The notes under the pieces: model-generated | Told to the model about the DNA's origin: nothing | Database searches by the model: none | Seen by the model: the letters and a program-made list of their open reading frames with translations, nothing else | NCBI GenBank assembly: GCA_031425525.1 | Contig: JANPJM010000023.1 | Coordinates: 1-64,000 of the forward strand | Direction of reading: 5' to 3' | Origin: JANNMJ01 sp031425525 | GTDB taxonomy: Bacteria > Bacteroidota > Bacteroidia > Cytophagales > Hymenobacteraceae | Length of the DNA: 64,000 nucleotides | Position numbers and translations under genes: made by a program | Shown here: positions 1 to 9,120 of the stretch, one piece after another | Layout of the letters: each line of letters begins with the position of its first letter | How positions within the stretch are numbered: the stretch's first letter is position 1

Positions 1-35
1 GGCACCGGCGGCGAAAAAAATTTGTGTCAATAAAA

Positions 36-154
36 CGTGGGGTGGGGCTAAGCTCCGCAACCCCGCATCCTAACTAAATCGGCGGAGCAACCCACCACCC
101 CACGTCGGGCTACCGTGGGCCAACGTGGGGTGGAGCATAGCTCCGCCACCCCGC
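36..154. repeat. Three copies of a GTGGGGTGG...CTCCGC palindromic repeat
   Basis: Copies lie at 36-66 (+), 81-105 (inverted) and 121-154 (+). Each carries a GGGGTGG(A/G)GC arm followed by a GCTCCGCnACCCC arm, so each can fold into a hairpin. The cluster sits directly upstream of the first gene and has no coding look. Confidence 0.7.
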
Positions 155-238
155 AGGTTACCTACCCCACCCACTACAACCTCACATTCAAAAAGCAGTA
201 TCTTGCACCGCGCGCATTCCCCGTGCCTTGCCTCCCCC

Positions 239-1936
239 ATGAAACGCTTCACCACCCTCCTCACCACGCTCCTGGCCATCTGCCTCAGCCTCCCCGCCGC
301 CGCGCAGGTCTGGCAGGGCGCCTACCAGTCGGGCGCCCTGTGGCTGCGCAACAACACCCGCACCGTGAGCGTGGCCGATGCGGCGGGCAACGTGTATGTG
401 GGCGGCGAGTTCACGGCCAACACCGTGCAGCCGCCTACGGCTACGGCCACCTTCGGCGCCACCGTACTCACGGTGCCCTCCGATTCGGCGCAGGGGTTCA
501 TCGCGAAGCTTTCGCCTGCCGGGCAATGGCTGTGGGCGGTGCCGGTGGGGCGGCGCTCGAAAGTGGGCAGCGACCGCGGCGTGAGCGTCAGCGGGCTGGC
601 GCTCACGCCCGCCGGCGATGTGGTGGCGACGGGCGTTTTCGGTCGCACATTGCGGCTCGGCGCCACCACGCTGATTTCCGCCGGCGATCTCGATGGGTAC
701 GCCGCGCGCCTCAGCGGCACCAGCGGCCAATGGACGTGGGCCGAGCGGTTCGGCGGCTCCGGCCAGGAAATTTCGGCCGGCGTGGCCCTCACGCCCACCG
801 GCGATGTGGTGGTGTGTGGCCGCTTTGTGAGTCCGCAACTCTCCTTCGGCCCGCTGGCGCCGCTGATGCTGATGGGCGGGCAGGGCGATTCGTTCGTGGC
901 GCAGCTCGATGGCACCACCCGGCAATGGCAGTGGGCCACTTCGGCGCGCGGTAACTGGTCGAACCGCGCCAATGCCGTGGCCGTCGATGGCAGCGGGCGG
1001 GCGGTGGTAACGGGCAACTTTGAGAGCGATGCCCTCACGATGGGCACCCTGCCGCCGCTGGCCGTCACGCTCGGCAGCAGCGGCGTCCGTTCCAATGATG
1101 TGTACGTCGCGCAGCTTTCGCCCACGGGGCAGTGGCTATGGTCGCGCAGCTTCGGGGATCAGAACACCGACAGGGGCTACACCATCGCCGTAACGGCCGC
1201 CGGGGAGGTGGCCGTCGGCGGCGAATACAACGGCCTCGTGGTGGTGGGACCATCCAGCTTCGGCGGCAGCGGCGCCTTCGTAGCGAAATTCTCGGCCGCC
1301 GGGCAGGGGCTCTGGGCAGCCAGAATCTGGGGCTCGACGGGTTCCAGCGTGAACAATACCATCCGGCAAGTCGCTTTCGACGGCACCGGGCAGGTGCTGG
1401 TAGCGGGCATCCTGCTTTCGCCTATGGCCTTCTTTCAGCCCAACCCGATGCAGTTCAACGGCGGCGGGGCGTTCGTGGGACGCCTGGGCGCCACCGGCAA
1501 CTGGCAATGGGTGCGGGGGGGCGGCGTGGATGGCCACTCGGTGCTGCCGCGCCCCAATGGCCACGTGCTGGTTGTGGGGCTGATGTCGAGCAACCCGACC
1601 GTGTTCGGGCCGATTTCGCTGCCGCTCATCGGCACCGAGCAAAACGTGTTCGTCGCCACCCTCGTGCCCACTTCGGTGGGGCTGGCCGAAGAAGCGGCGG
1701 CCGACGCGGCCGGCTTCCGCCTCACCCCCAACCCCGCGCACGGCATGGTGCGGGTCGAGTGGCCCGCCGGCGCCGCTGTTACCCCCGTGGAACTGCTCGA
1801 TGGCCTGGGCCGCGTGGTGCGCATAATCCCGGCCGGGGCCGGCGCCCCGGCAGTAGAAGTGCCGCTCGTGGGGCTGGCGCCGGGGCTGTACGGGGTGCGC
1901 GTAGGCAATCGGGCGCGGCGGTTGGTGGTGGAGTAG
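239..1936 (+). CDS. Secreted beta-propeller-like protein with T9SS type A sorting domain
   Basis: The product is 565 residues if it starts at the ATG at 239, which gives a clean signal peptide (MKRFTTLLTTLLAICLSLPAAAQ). An in-frame ATG at 125 would put 38 unrelated residues in front and is rejected. The body repeats a module of about 50-60 residues of the type 'GQWLWA...G...GVALTPAGDVVATGVF', as in SBBP/kelch-like propellers that report a measured event. The last 75 residues (FRLTPNPAHGMVRVEW ... GLYGVRVGNRARRLVVE) form a type A T9SS sorting domain: PNP motif, LLDGLGR turn and a basic last strand. It is predicted to be exported and surface-attached or released. Its ligand or enzymatic role is unknown. 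Confidence 0.85.
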   Translation: MKRFTTLLTTLLAICLSLPAAAQVWQGAYQSGALWLRNNTRTVSVADAAGNVYVGGEFTANTVQPPTATATFGATVLTVPSDSAQGFIAKLSPAGQWLWAVPVGRRSKVGSDRGVSVSGLALTPAGDVVATGVFGRTLRLGATTLISAGDLDGYAARLSGTSGQWTWAERFGGSGQEISAGVALTPTGDVVVCGRFVSPQLSFGPLAPLMLMGGQGDSFVAQLDGTTRQWQWATSARGNWSNRANAVAVDGSGRAVVTGNFESDALTMGTLPPLAVTLGSSGVRSNDVYVAQLSPTGQWLWSRSFGDQNTDRGYTIAVTAAGEVAVGGEYNGLVVVGPSSFGGSGAFVAKFSAAGQGLWAARIWGSTGSSVNNTIRQVAFDGTGQVLVAGILLSPMAFFQPNPMQFNGGGAFVGRLGATGNWQWVRGGGVDGHSVLPRPNGHVLVVGLMSSNPTVFGPISLPLIGTEQNVFVATLVPTSVGLAEEAAADAAGFRLTPNPAHGMVRVEWPAGAAVTPVELLDGLGRVVRIIPAGAGAPAVEVPLVGLAPGLYGVRVGNRARRLVVE

Positions 1937-2004
1937 GGAGAGTGGAGCGAAGCGCTGCCCTCGCCGCAGGTACCGCCGCCGGAAAAGGCGGGCCGACGCG
2001 GCCT

Positions 2005-4230
2005 CTACTGCGCCGTGAGACCCGCGCAGTACACCGCGTTCAGATTCTCCATTGCCACGTTGGAGCGCTGAATCCGCACGCCCGTCACGAACGTGCCGGG
2101 CGGGCAGGTGCCGCTCTGGTACTGGTGCTTAAGCCCCGTGGAGGGCGGCAGGACCGCCGACGACTGTAGCTGCGTGGTGATGAAGGGCGTCCCGCGCGTA
2201 AAGCCCGCCAGCAGCGGCTGGCAGAAGAGGCGCAGGTTGCCATCTAGGAATCCGCCCGCGTGCATCCCCCAACCGGTGGCGATCTGCCCGGCTGGGCAAC
2301 TGGAAATGTGTTCGCCGCTAGCGCCGCCAGTCACGGCCGTCCAGGCGCCGGTGTTGCCGTCCACGATTTCGAGCAGGTTGGCGCAGTTCACGCGCATCCG
2401 GCCGTCCATGTGGTCGGTGGCGTACACGGCGATGCTCATCGCGGCGTAGCCGCCGGGGCAGGTGGTTACGTGGTCGAAGTTGTTGGTGAACACGTCGGGG
2501 CCGTTGTCGTAGGCGTAATCGGCCGTGACGAGGGCGCGCGCCAGTACGGCCTGCGTTACGCGGGCGTGGCCGGCTACGTCGAGCTTTTGCGCCGGGCTGG
2601 TGGTGCCCACGCCCAGGTTGCCGCTGGCGCCGTCGAGGGTCAGTAGGCCGCCGAGGTTGAGGCCGCCACCCGTGCCTTCGCCGATGAGCAGCTTGCCCGG
2701 CCCGGCATTAGCCGCCGAACCGGTACTGATGAACTGAAAGCCGCGCGCCCCCGTGCTGGTATTGACCAGGTTGAGATTCGTGCCGCTGGTGTTGGCCGAA
2801 CTGATGCTGACCACCCGCGAGTCGGAGGCGCTTACGCTCAGCCGGGCCACGCCGGGCGCCGCGCCGATGCCCACGTTGCCGCTGCTCGCCCAGCTTAGGG
2901 CCGTGGTGCGGGTGCCGTTTTGGCTGATGCCCAGCACCCCGCCACTGAAACCGTAGAGTACCGGGCCGCCCACGGCCTGGCCGTTCCAGGGCTTGGCGGC
3001 ATTGTAGTAGCCCAAACCGTGGTTAGGGTCGGAGCCGTCGCGCAGGAGCAGGTCGTGGAGGGTGTTGAGCGACAGCGGCTGGGTGGCGGAGTGGTTGCCG
3101 AGATTGTCGGCCAGGGCCGCCACCGGCTGGCTGCTGAGGTTGCCGGCGTTGTCGGTCAGCACCACGCCGGCCGTCGTGAGCCCGCGCAGGCGGGTGCTGC
3201 CGCTGACGTCGAGCGTGGCCGCCGGGGTGGTGTTGCCGATGCCCACGCGCGGCGCGCCCCCCACGTTTTCCATCGTCAGTACCGGCACATTGCCCACGGC
3301 GGGCGTGCTGCTGCCGGCAACCGTAGCGCTGTTGTTGAGAAAAAAGTCGAGGGCGTTGCCACCAGCATTTACAACGCCGTTATGCCGGGCGCGCAGAAAG
3401 TGGCGGTAGCCGCCCGTGCGGTACTGAAAACCGATGGCGAGGGGGTCGTTCGCGCCGTTCGAATCGGCACCGCCCAGGATATCGAGCTGGGCGGTGGGCG
3501 CCAGCGTGCCCACGCCGAGCCGCCCCCCGAAACCGGCATGGCCGGTGGCGTAGTCGATGAGCAGGCGCGTGGTGTTGGCCGTGGCGTCGCGGAGGGCAAA
3601 GTCGTAGTTTTCGCCCGTTACGTCGCTGAGGTTGGTGGTATTGACGTTCACGCCCAGTTCCCACTGCCGCTGGGCGGTACCGTTGCCGGCGCCCAGACGC
3701 AGAAACGCGGGGTTGGCGTAGGTCGGGCTGCCCAGTTGCAGCAGCCGCGCCGGGTTGGCCGCCCCGATGCCCACCTGACCGGCGCCGTCCACGCGCAGGC
3801 CGGTGGTGCCGGGGGTGCCGTTGAGCGCGTTGGCCCCCACCAGCAGTTGGTTTTGCAGGTTCAGCGTCTGGGTGGCGCGGTGGCTGCCGAGGTTGTCGCC
3901 GGCCGTGGCGGCGTGGGGGATATTGACCCACGCGCCGCCGAACGCGTACCAAAAGCCGGTCGTGCCGTCGGTCTGAAACACCAGCAGGCCGTCGGGCGGA
4001 CTCAGAATGGCCGTGCGCTGACCGGCCGTCAGGCGCGGAATGAGCAGCCCGCGGTTGTCGGCCGAAAGGTCGAGAACGGCTTTGGGGTCGGGCGCGGCGG
4101 TGCCGATGCCCACGCTTTGCGCCTGGGCCACCGAGGCGCTCAGCAGCAGTGCGGGCAGCAGCGCGGGCAGCAGCCGAAAAGTCCGCCGCCGGGCGGCGCG
4201 GAAGGGCGAGAAATGGAAGAAGTACCACAT
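2005..4230 (-). CDS. Secreted tail-fibre-like repeat protein with three CPxG C-terminal motifs
   Basis: The product is 741 residues from the ATG at 4230; the longer frame to 4425 only adds a proline-rich leader. A signal peptide ends near AQAQS and is followed by the hallmark VGIGTAAPDPKAVLDLSADNRG, seen in Bacteroidota secreted proteins related to phage tail fibres. Several VGIG/LGVGT repeats follow, each starting a short beta unit. The peptidase S74 chaperone found in many relatives is not visible. Instead the last 170 residues hold three copies of a motif CPxGxxxxGxxx...L..nC, giving six or more cysteines likely to pair as disulfides. It is divergent from the regulator gene at 4465. It is probably a surface structural or adhesive protein; no T9SS domain is recognised. 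Confidence 0.75.
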   Translation of the reverse strand: MWYFFHFSPFRAARRRTFRLLPALLPALLLSASVAQAQSVGIGTAAPDPKAVLDLSADNRGLLIPRLTAGQRTAILSPPDGLLVFQTDGTTGFWYAFGGAWVNIPHAATAGDNLGSHRATQTLNLQNQLLVGANALNGTPGTTGLRVDGAGQVGIGAANPARLLQLGSPTYANPAFLRLGAGNGTAQRQWELGVNVNTTNLSDVTGENYDFALRDATANTTRLLIDYATGHAGFGGRLGVGTLAPTAQLDILGGADSNGANDPLAIGFQYRTGGYRHFLRARHNGVVNAGGNALDFFLNNSATVAGSSTPAVGNVPVLTMENVGGAPRVGIGNTTPAATLDVSGSTRLRGLTTAGVVLTDNAGNLSSQPVAALADNLGNHSATQPLSLNTLHDLLLRDGSDPNHGLGYYNAAKPWNGQAVGGPVLYGFSGGVLGISQNGTRTTALSWASSGNVGIGAAPGVARLSVSASDSRVVSISSANTSGTNLNLVNTSTGARGFQFISTGSAANAGPGKLLIGEGTGGGLNLGGLLTLDGASGNLGVGTTSPAQKLDVAGHARVTQAVLARALVTADYAYDNGPDVFTNNFDHVTTCPGGYAAMSIAVYATDHMDGRMRVNCANLLEIVDGNTGAWTAVTGGASGEHISSCPAGQIATGWGMHAGGFLDGNLRLFCQPLLAGFTRGTPFITTQLQSSAVLPPSTGLKHQYQSGTCPPGTFVTGVRIQRSNVAMENLNAVYCAGLTAQ

Positions 4231-4464
4231 CGGCGCAAAAGTGAAAAGTGAGAGATGATTCGGAAACACAGCCCAAACCTCGGCTTTTTGCGCGCTCAGT
4301 GCCGGCAATGGTGCATCGGCAACCCCCACCGGCGTGCCAACACCGGGAACTGGGGTGCGAACGCCGCGCGGCGGCGGCGGGCGGTACGTACTTTGGCGGT
4401 ACGCTCCGTCCACTACCACGGGCATCTTTGCCCTGCTCCGCTCACCTTCTTACAGCCCCTACCG

Positions 4465-5289
4465 ATGTCTGACCGCCTCCAAATTCTGCTCGTCGAGGAT
4501 GAGGCCGTGCTGGCCCTCGACCTCACCGATACCCTCGAAGCCGAGGGGTACGCCGTGGTGGGCATCGCCCGCTCCGGCGCCCGCGCCGCAGAGTTGTTTG
4601 CGCAGCACCGGGTCGATTTGCTGCTCTGCGACATCAACATTCAGGGCGAGTACGACGGTATCGAAACCGCCCGGCGGCTGCTCGCCGCGCGGCCGGTGCC
4701 GCTCATCTACCTCACGGCGCTCGCCGACCAGGCCACCCTGGCGCGGGCGCTGCAAACGGCGCCCGCCGCTTACCTCACCAAGCCCGCCACTACGGCCGGG
4801 CTGCGGGCGGCCATCGCCCTGGCGATGCACACGTTTGCGCGGTTGGTGCTGCCCGCCGCCGCCACCACGCCGCCCGCGCTGCCGCCGGGGCTGACCACCG
4901 AACCGGAAGCGCCTGGTGCGCCCGACACGCCCGGCGCCGACCGCGACGGCCTTACCCGCGAATCCATTTTGCAGCTCGATGGCCACGTGTTCATCAAGCA
5001 CAATTATCAATTTGTGCGGGTGCCGCTGACCGATATTCTGCATCTGGAAGCCGAAAACGCCCACACCACCCTCGTGACCACCACCCGCAAATACGCCCTA
5101 CGGATTGCCCTAAGCGCGGTATTGGAACGGCTCGATTTCCCGGCGCTCGTGCGGGTGCATCGGTCGCACGCGGTCAATATGCAGCGGGTCGAATCGTTCA
5201 GCGACACCGACGCGACGGTCGCGGGGACGCTCGTGCCGCTCGGCCGCCAGTACAAAGACGAGTTTCTGCGGCACTTCCGGTTTCGCTAG
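4465..5289 (+). CDS. LytTR-family response regulator
   Basis: The product is 274 residues, starting at the ATG at 4465 where the receiver domain begins at once (MSDRLQILLVEDEAV). The receiver domain covers residues about 5-120, with acidic residues E11/D12, phosphoacceptor D56 in LLLCDIN, and the conserved Lys in YLTKPA. A linker rich in Pro and Ala follows, then a LytTR DNA-binding domain (about 175-272; FIKHNYQFVRVPLTDILHLEAE, VRVHRSHAVN). It is a phosphorylation-controlled transcription factor. The sensor kinase gene starts 156 bases downstream on the same strand, so the two probably form a pair. The target genes are not visible from the sequence. Confidence 0.93.
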   Translation: MSDRLQILLVEDEAVLALDLTDTLEAEGYAVVGIARSGARAAELFAQHRVDLLLCDINIQGEYDGIETARRLLAARPVPLIYLTALADQATLARALQTAPAAYLTKPATTAGLRAAIALAMHTFARLVLPAAATTPPALPPGLTTEPEAPGAPDTPGADRDGLTRESILQLDGHVFIKHNYQFVRVPLTDILHLEAENAHTTLVTTTRKYALRIALSAVLERLDFPALVRVHRSHAVNMQRVESFSDTDATVAGTLVPLGRQYKDEFLRHFRFR

Positions 5290-5445
5290 CGCCTCCCGCC
5301 CGCCACGCCGCACGCCAAACCGCGAAGTTGGCGCGGCTGGAGTGGGCGTTGAAGCATTTTTCGCAGCGTGCCCCCAGCGTACGGCCCCATCTTGCACCCG
5401 CTTCCCGTCCGGCTTTACCCCACAAAGCCCTCCTACCGCTCCCGC

Positions 5446-7347
5446 ATGCGTCCCCTCCTCCCGTCGCGCACCTTCGGCCTGTTGTTCCTGCTGACGCTGT
5501 ACCTGCACGCCCCGCCGCCCGCCCGCGCCCAACGCCCCGCTGATGAGCCCGCCCACACCGCGCCCGACTTTGCGCACCTGCAACCGGCCATCGCCGCGCT
5601 ACCCGACAGCGGGCGCATCGACCAACTTCGCGAGTTCGGCGATGTGATGATTGCGGCGGGGCGCTTCGATCAGGCCCAGGCCGCCCTCGACGAGGCGCTC
5701 GCCGTGGCCGAAGCCGCCGGCAGCCCGGCGCTCATCAGCAAAGCGGAGGCGTCGCGCGGGTTTCTGGCGCTGAGTCAGGAGCAGTTTCCGGCGGCCATCA
5801 ACCACTACCAACGCGCCTACGACCTCATCAAAAGCACCCCCGCGTATACCCGGCAGGCCAAGCTGCTGATTCGGATGGCGACGGTTTTCATGGACGCCCG
5901 TGACTGGCCCACCGCCGAGCGGTACCTGCGCCGCGCCCTGGCCGTGGCCGAGCGCCACCAGTTGGCCGACCAAACCGCCGTGGCCTACGGCGAACTCTCG
6001 AACCTGGCCGGCCGACGCCGGCGCCCCGCCGAAGCCCTCGCCTACAACACCAAAGCCTTGGGGCTGTACGAGGCGGCGCACGATTGGTCGCAGTACCACG
6101 CGGCGCTCATCAATCAGGCGATCTGCTACAAAAACCTCGGACAGTACCCCGAATCGGTGGCCGCGCTGCGCCGCGTGCTGACCTACGCCGACGCCCAGCA
6201 CGACGCCGATTTGCAAAATTTTGCCTACGCCAACCTGCCCAACACGCTGCTGCGGCTGCACCAACCCACCGAAGCCGAACGCTATGCGCAACTGGGGCTG
6301 GCGGCGTCGGGGGCGTCGCCGAACCGGCGGCACATCCGCCGCGAGCTGTACGAAGCGCTCACGGGTGTGAAGGAGCAGCAGGGCGATTTTGCGCGCGCTC
6401 TCGCCTACCACCGCCTGAGCGTGGCGTACGCCGATACCATTCTCAACGCCGAAAAAGCGACGCAGCTCATCAACGCCGAAACCCGCTATCAAACCAAAGA
6501 AAAGCAGGCCCGCATCGCGCGCCTCGACACCGAGAACGCCCGCCAGATTCGGTGGCTCGGCGGGTTGGCGCTCGGCGCGGCGGCGCTGGCGGTGCTGCTG
6601 ATCGTGAGCGTGCGGCAGCGCGCCGTCATTCAGCGCACCAACGCCCAATTACGCGCCACCAATCAGCAGGTACTCGACAGCAGCCACCGCATCGAGGAGC
6701 AGGCCGGGCGCCTGACGATGCTGATGAAGGAGCTGCACCACCGCGTCAAAAACAACCTTGCCATCGTGTCGAGTCTGCTGCGGCTGCAAGCCAACCGCCT
6801 CACCGATACCGGCGCCCTGCAAGCCGTGCGCGAAAGCCAGCAGCGGGTGGAAGCGATGGCGTTCATCCATCAGCGGCTCTACCTCACGGATCAGGTCACG
6901 ACGGTGGATATGCGCCCGTACGTGGCCGATTTGGTGGAAAGCCTCCTCACTGCCTACGGTCACGCCCCGGCCGATTTCGACGTAGAACTGGCGGTCACAG
7001 CCGCGCCCCTCGACGTGGATCTAGCCGTGCCGCTGGGCCTGATTCTGAACGAACTACTCACCAATTCGCTCAAATACGCCTACGCCGAGGTGGCCCGGCC
7101 GCACCTGCGCATCGCCCTCGGTGCCGACCCCGACTCCGCCGACCCCACCGCCCTGCTGCTCGAAGTGGCCGACAACGGCCCCGGTATTGCGCCTGGGCGC
7201 TGGGAAGCGGCGACGCGCTCGTTCGGCCACCGCCTCATTACCTCTCTCGGCGAGCAAGTGGGCGGCCGGATGGAGCTGCACAATGTGGGCGGCGCGTGTT
7301 ACCGGCTGCGGATTGCGGCGGCGGTTGGCGCGGCCGTGACCGGGTAG
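5446..7347 (+). CDS. TPR-containing sensor histidine kinase (HisKA_2 type)
   Basis: The product is 633 residues from the ATG at 5446, chosen because it gives a signal peptide ending at PARAQ. The periplasmic half (about 40-350) consists of tetratricopeptide repeats. A coiled segment (KEKQARIARLDTENARQ) leads to one membrane helix (about 365-390, GGLALGAAALAVLLIVSV). The cytoplasmic part has a HisKA_2 dimerisation box ELHHRVKNNLAIVSSLLRLQ with H431-H432 (the second aligns with the phosphoacceptor), followed by a HATPase with N box LNELLTNSLKYAY and G1 box VADNGPGI. This architecture is the usual partner of LytTR regulators in Bacteroidota, and the regulator lies just upstream. The signal sensed by the TPR region is unknown. 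Confidence 0.92.
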   Translation: MRPLLPSRTFGLLFLLTLYLHAPPPARAQRPADEPAHTAPDFAHLQPAIAALPDSGRIDQLREFGDVMIAAGRFDQAQAALDEALAVAEAAGSPALISKAEASRGFLALSQEQFPAAINHYQRAYDLIKSTPAYTRQAKLLIRMATVFMDARDWPTAERYLRRALAVAERHQLADQTAVAYGELSNLAGRRRRPAEALAYNTKALGLYEAAHDWSQYHAALINQAICYKNLGQYPESVAALRRVLTYADAQHDADLQNFAYANLPNTLLRLHQPTEAERYAQLGLAASGASPNRRHIRRELYEALTGVKEQQGDFARALAYHRLSVAYADTILNAEKATQLINAETRYQTKEKQARIARLDTENARQIRWLGGLALGAAALAVLLIVSVRQRAVIQRTNAQLRATNQQVLDSSHRIEEQAGRLTMLMKELHHRVKNNLAIVSSLLRLQANRLTDTGALQAVRESQQRVEAMAFIHQRLYLTDQVTTVDMRPYVADLVESLLTAYGHAPADFDVELAVTAAPLDVDLAVPLGLILNELLTNSLKYAYAEVARPHLRIALGADPDSADPTALLLEVADNGPGIAPGRWEAATRSFGHRLITSLGEQVGGRMELHNVGGACYRLRIAAAVGAAVTG

Positions 7348-7660
7348 CGCCACGGCTGCCGCTGCCCATAACTCAGGCTTCGCCACAGCCACTCGACCGG
7401 CCCGAAGGGGTGGCGCGCCAGCCACCAGCGGCAAAATAGCCCCTACGCCAGCAGGATGCCCGCTGCCAGCGGCAGCAGCAACGTCGGCCCCACGCGCCCA
7501 CCCCACCCCACCCCAACCCGACGCCCATAAACAACCCCGACGCGATCAGGCTCTGGCTAAGGTAACACGTTAGCGCCATCCGGCCACGTAGCGCAAACAC
7601 ACGTGCAGCAGCCGCCCCTCGAAGGGCGGTACAGCGCTTCCTGCGCCGCCGGCTCAGCGC
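7347..7660 (-). pseudogene. Decayed 3' end of a DUF418-family membrane protein gene
   Basis: On the minus strand the frame starting near 7600 encodes LRGRMALTCYLSQSLIAS followed by GLFMGVGLGWG. This matches the conserved GRMALTNYLxQS region of DUF418 membrane proteins. After a run of CCACCCC units (about 7500-7516) the similarity continues in another frame as GPTLLLPLAAGILLA, an in-frame TAG (7443-7445), then GLFCRWWLARHPFGPVEWLW and RSLSYG, the usual DUF418 C-terminus. So at least one frameshift and one stop are present, and no N-terminal part is found. The remnant ends against the 3' end of the kinase gene. Confidence 0.75.
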
Positions 7661-7862
7661 GCCGGCAGCCCGGCAGCAGGCTTTCAGGAAAGGAAGGAGG
7701 CGGCACGCGGCAGTGGCTGGTATCCGCCTGACGACAGAAGCCGTCAAACTACGGCGAGGCGCCCGATATTATTTTCCGCCGCGGCCACTGGCCGGTACCG
7801 CCCCGCTAGGAGCGATCACTAAAAAATACCGGCGTGGGGTGTCGGGAACTGAGGCCGCGCCG

Positions 7863-8864
7863 TCAGCGCGTCAGCACAAGGCGGGTCGTGCGGCGACCGG
7901 TGGCGGTGGTGAGGGAGCAGGTGTAGAGCCCGGCGGGCAGATTGCGCCCCTCGAACGGTACGGTGTGCGTGCCGGCGGGCTGCTGCGTCCGTACGAAGCG
8001 GGTCACCTCACGGCCCAGCGCATCGGTGATGGTCAGGTGCACGGAGGGTGCCGCCGCGGGCAGCTCGTAGGTAATGGTCGCCGACCCGGCAGCGGGGTTG
8101 GGCGATACCGCCAGCGCCAGGGCCGGGGCCGGGGCCGGCAGATCGTACGGAGTTGCGACCACGTTGGAGTTGGTCCATTGCGGGTCCTTGAGTTCCACGG
8201 CTATCGTAGTGCCCAGCACCCCGTTGGGACCGCCCGCCACCAGATTCGTCACGGTTTGGCCGACGCCTTCATCGAACTTGAAATACGCCAGCATACCGGC
8301 CTGCGCGACCTGGTAGCCCGCGCGATCAGCCTGAATTTGAGCGGGTGTCCGTGGGGTGTTCCAAACCATTACTTCATCGATCTCGCCCCGCCATCCCCAA
8401 TCGCCGAAGTTGTACCCGATTCCCATCGTGGTAGTGGTCGGAACCGAGAGCGTAGCGCTCGGATTGGTCCCGACGAGCACGCCATCTAAGTAGAGTGCCA
8501 CCGTGCCGGCCGCGCGGTTGAACGCACACGCGACGTGGTGCCATGAGCCCGTGGGCACGAGAACCGGCGAGCTGGTCTGCTGCGTGTAAAGCTCCAGCGC
8601 CCCGGTCCCCATAATGCCGAAATACGGCTCGTCATTGTCGAATTCCACGATGGTGTTGTGACCGCCGACGTAGGTAGCGTCAGTGTATTTTACCCACGCC
8701 TCCAGGGTAAAGGAGCCCGTAGGAGCCGGCAGCGGCACGAGCACCTGATCTGCATCGGCCCCAACGAACCGCAACGCGTGTTGGGCGTGGCCGGGCAGGG
8801 CAGTGGCCAGCAGACCGGCGCTTAACAGACCGGCGGTTGTGAGGGAACGAAGGAAGTCTCTCAT
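7863..8864 (-). CDS. Secreted LamG-domain protein with T9SS type A sorting domain
   Basis: The product is 333 residues from the ATG at 8864, which gives a signal peptide (MRDFLRSLTTAGLLSAG...GHAQ). A concanavalin A-like LamG/laminin-G_3 domain occupies about residues 28-235: FTLEAWVKYTD, SWHHVACAFNRAAGTVALYLDGVLVG, and RGEIDEVMVWNTPRTPAQIQ, which are the classic strands of this fold. The C-terminal 75 residues (LAVSPNPAAGSATITYELP ... GLYTCSLTTATGRRTTRLVL) are a T9SS sorting domain. It probably binds a surface or extracellular glycan, but no ligand can be named. It is divergent from the mutase gene at 9121. Confidence 0.87.
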   Translation of the reverse strand: MRDFLRSLTTAGLLSAGLLATALPGHAQHALRFVGADADQVLVPLPAPTGSFTLEAWVKYTDATYVGGHNTIVEFDNDEPYFGIMGTGALELYTQQTSSPVLVPTGSWHHVACAFNRAAGTVALYLDGVLVGTNPSATLSVPTTTTMGIGYNFGDWGWRGEIDEVMVWNTPRTPAQIQADRAGYQVAQAGMLAYFKFDEGVGQTVTNLVAGGPNGVLGTTIAVELKDPQWTNSNVVATPYDLPAPAPALALAVSPNPAAGSATITYELPAAAPSVHLTITDALGREVTRFVRTQQPAGTHTVPFEGRNLPAGLYTCSLTTATGRRTTRLVLTR

Positions 8865-8971
8865 CGGAATTACGACAGAAGGGTAAAACTGGATAAACGA
8901 GCCCTGATCCCCGGTCCGAACGCCGGCGGAATTTGGTGCCGTAAAAGTATTCTCTCGCCCGCCTTGCATCA

Positions 8972-8989
8972 ATCACATTAACATGTGAT
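8972..8989. promoter_or_regulatory. Inverted repeat ATCACAT-taac-ATGTGAT in divergent intergenic region
   Basis: Seven-base perfect arms with a 4-base spacer lie between the divergent LamG gene and the mutase gene. The size and dyad symmetry suit a regulator binding site. No regulator is identified, so this is only a candidate operator. Confidence 0.4.
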
Positions 8990-9088
8990 CCCCGAAGCCT
9001 TTTTCAGCGCCGGCCGGCCAACCGTACAACAGCCCCACGGGGCAGCGAAGCGCCCTTGCTCCAGCAGCCTCCCCCCTTGCCTCCAGGT

Positions 9089-9096
9089 TATCTTTG
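9089..9096 (+). promoter_or_regulatory. Candidate -7 box TATCTTTG upstream of icmF
   Basis: It matches the Bacteroidota -7 consensus TAnnTTTG exactly and lies 25 bases upstream of the icmF ATG. A convincing -33 TTG box at the usual spacing is not seen. Confidence 0.5.
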
Positions 9097-9120
9097 CCGT
9101 AGCCAATTCAGCCGCCCCCA

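Noticed and set aside
2920..4251. Open plus-strand frame of 443 codons
   Set aside because: It is antisense to the tail-fibre-like gene, has no recognisable domain and a biased Arg/Ala/Val/Gly composition.
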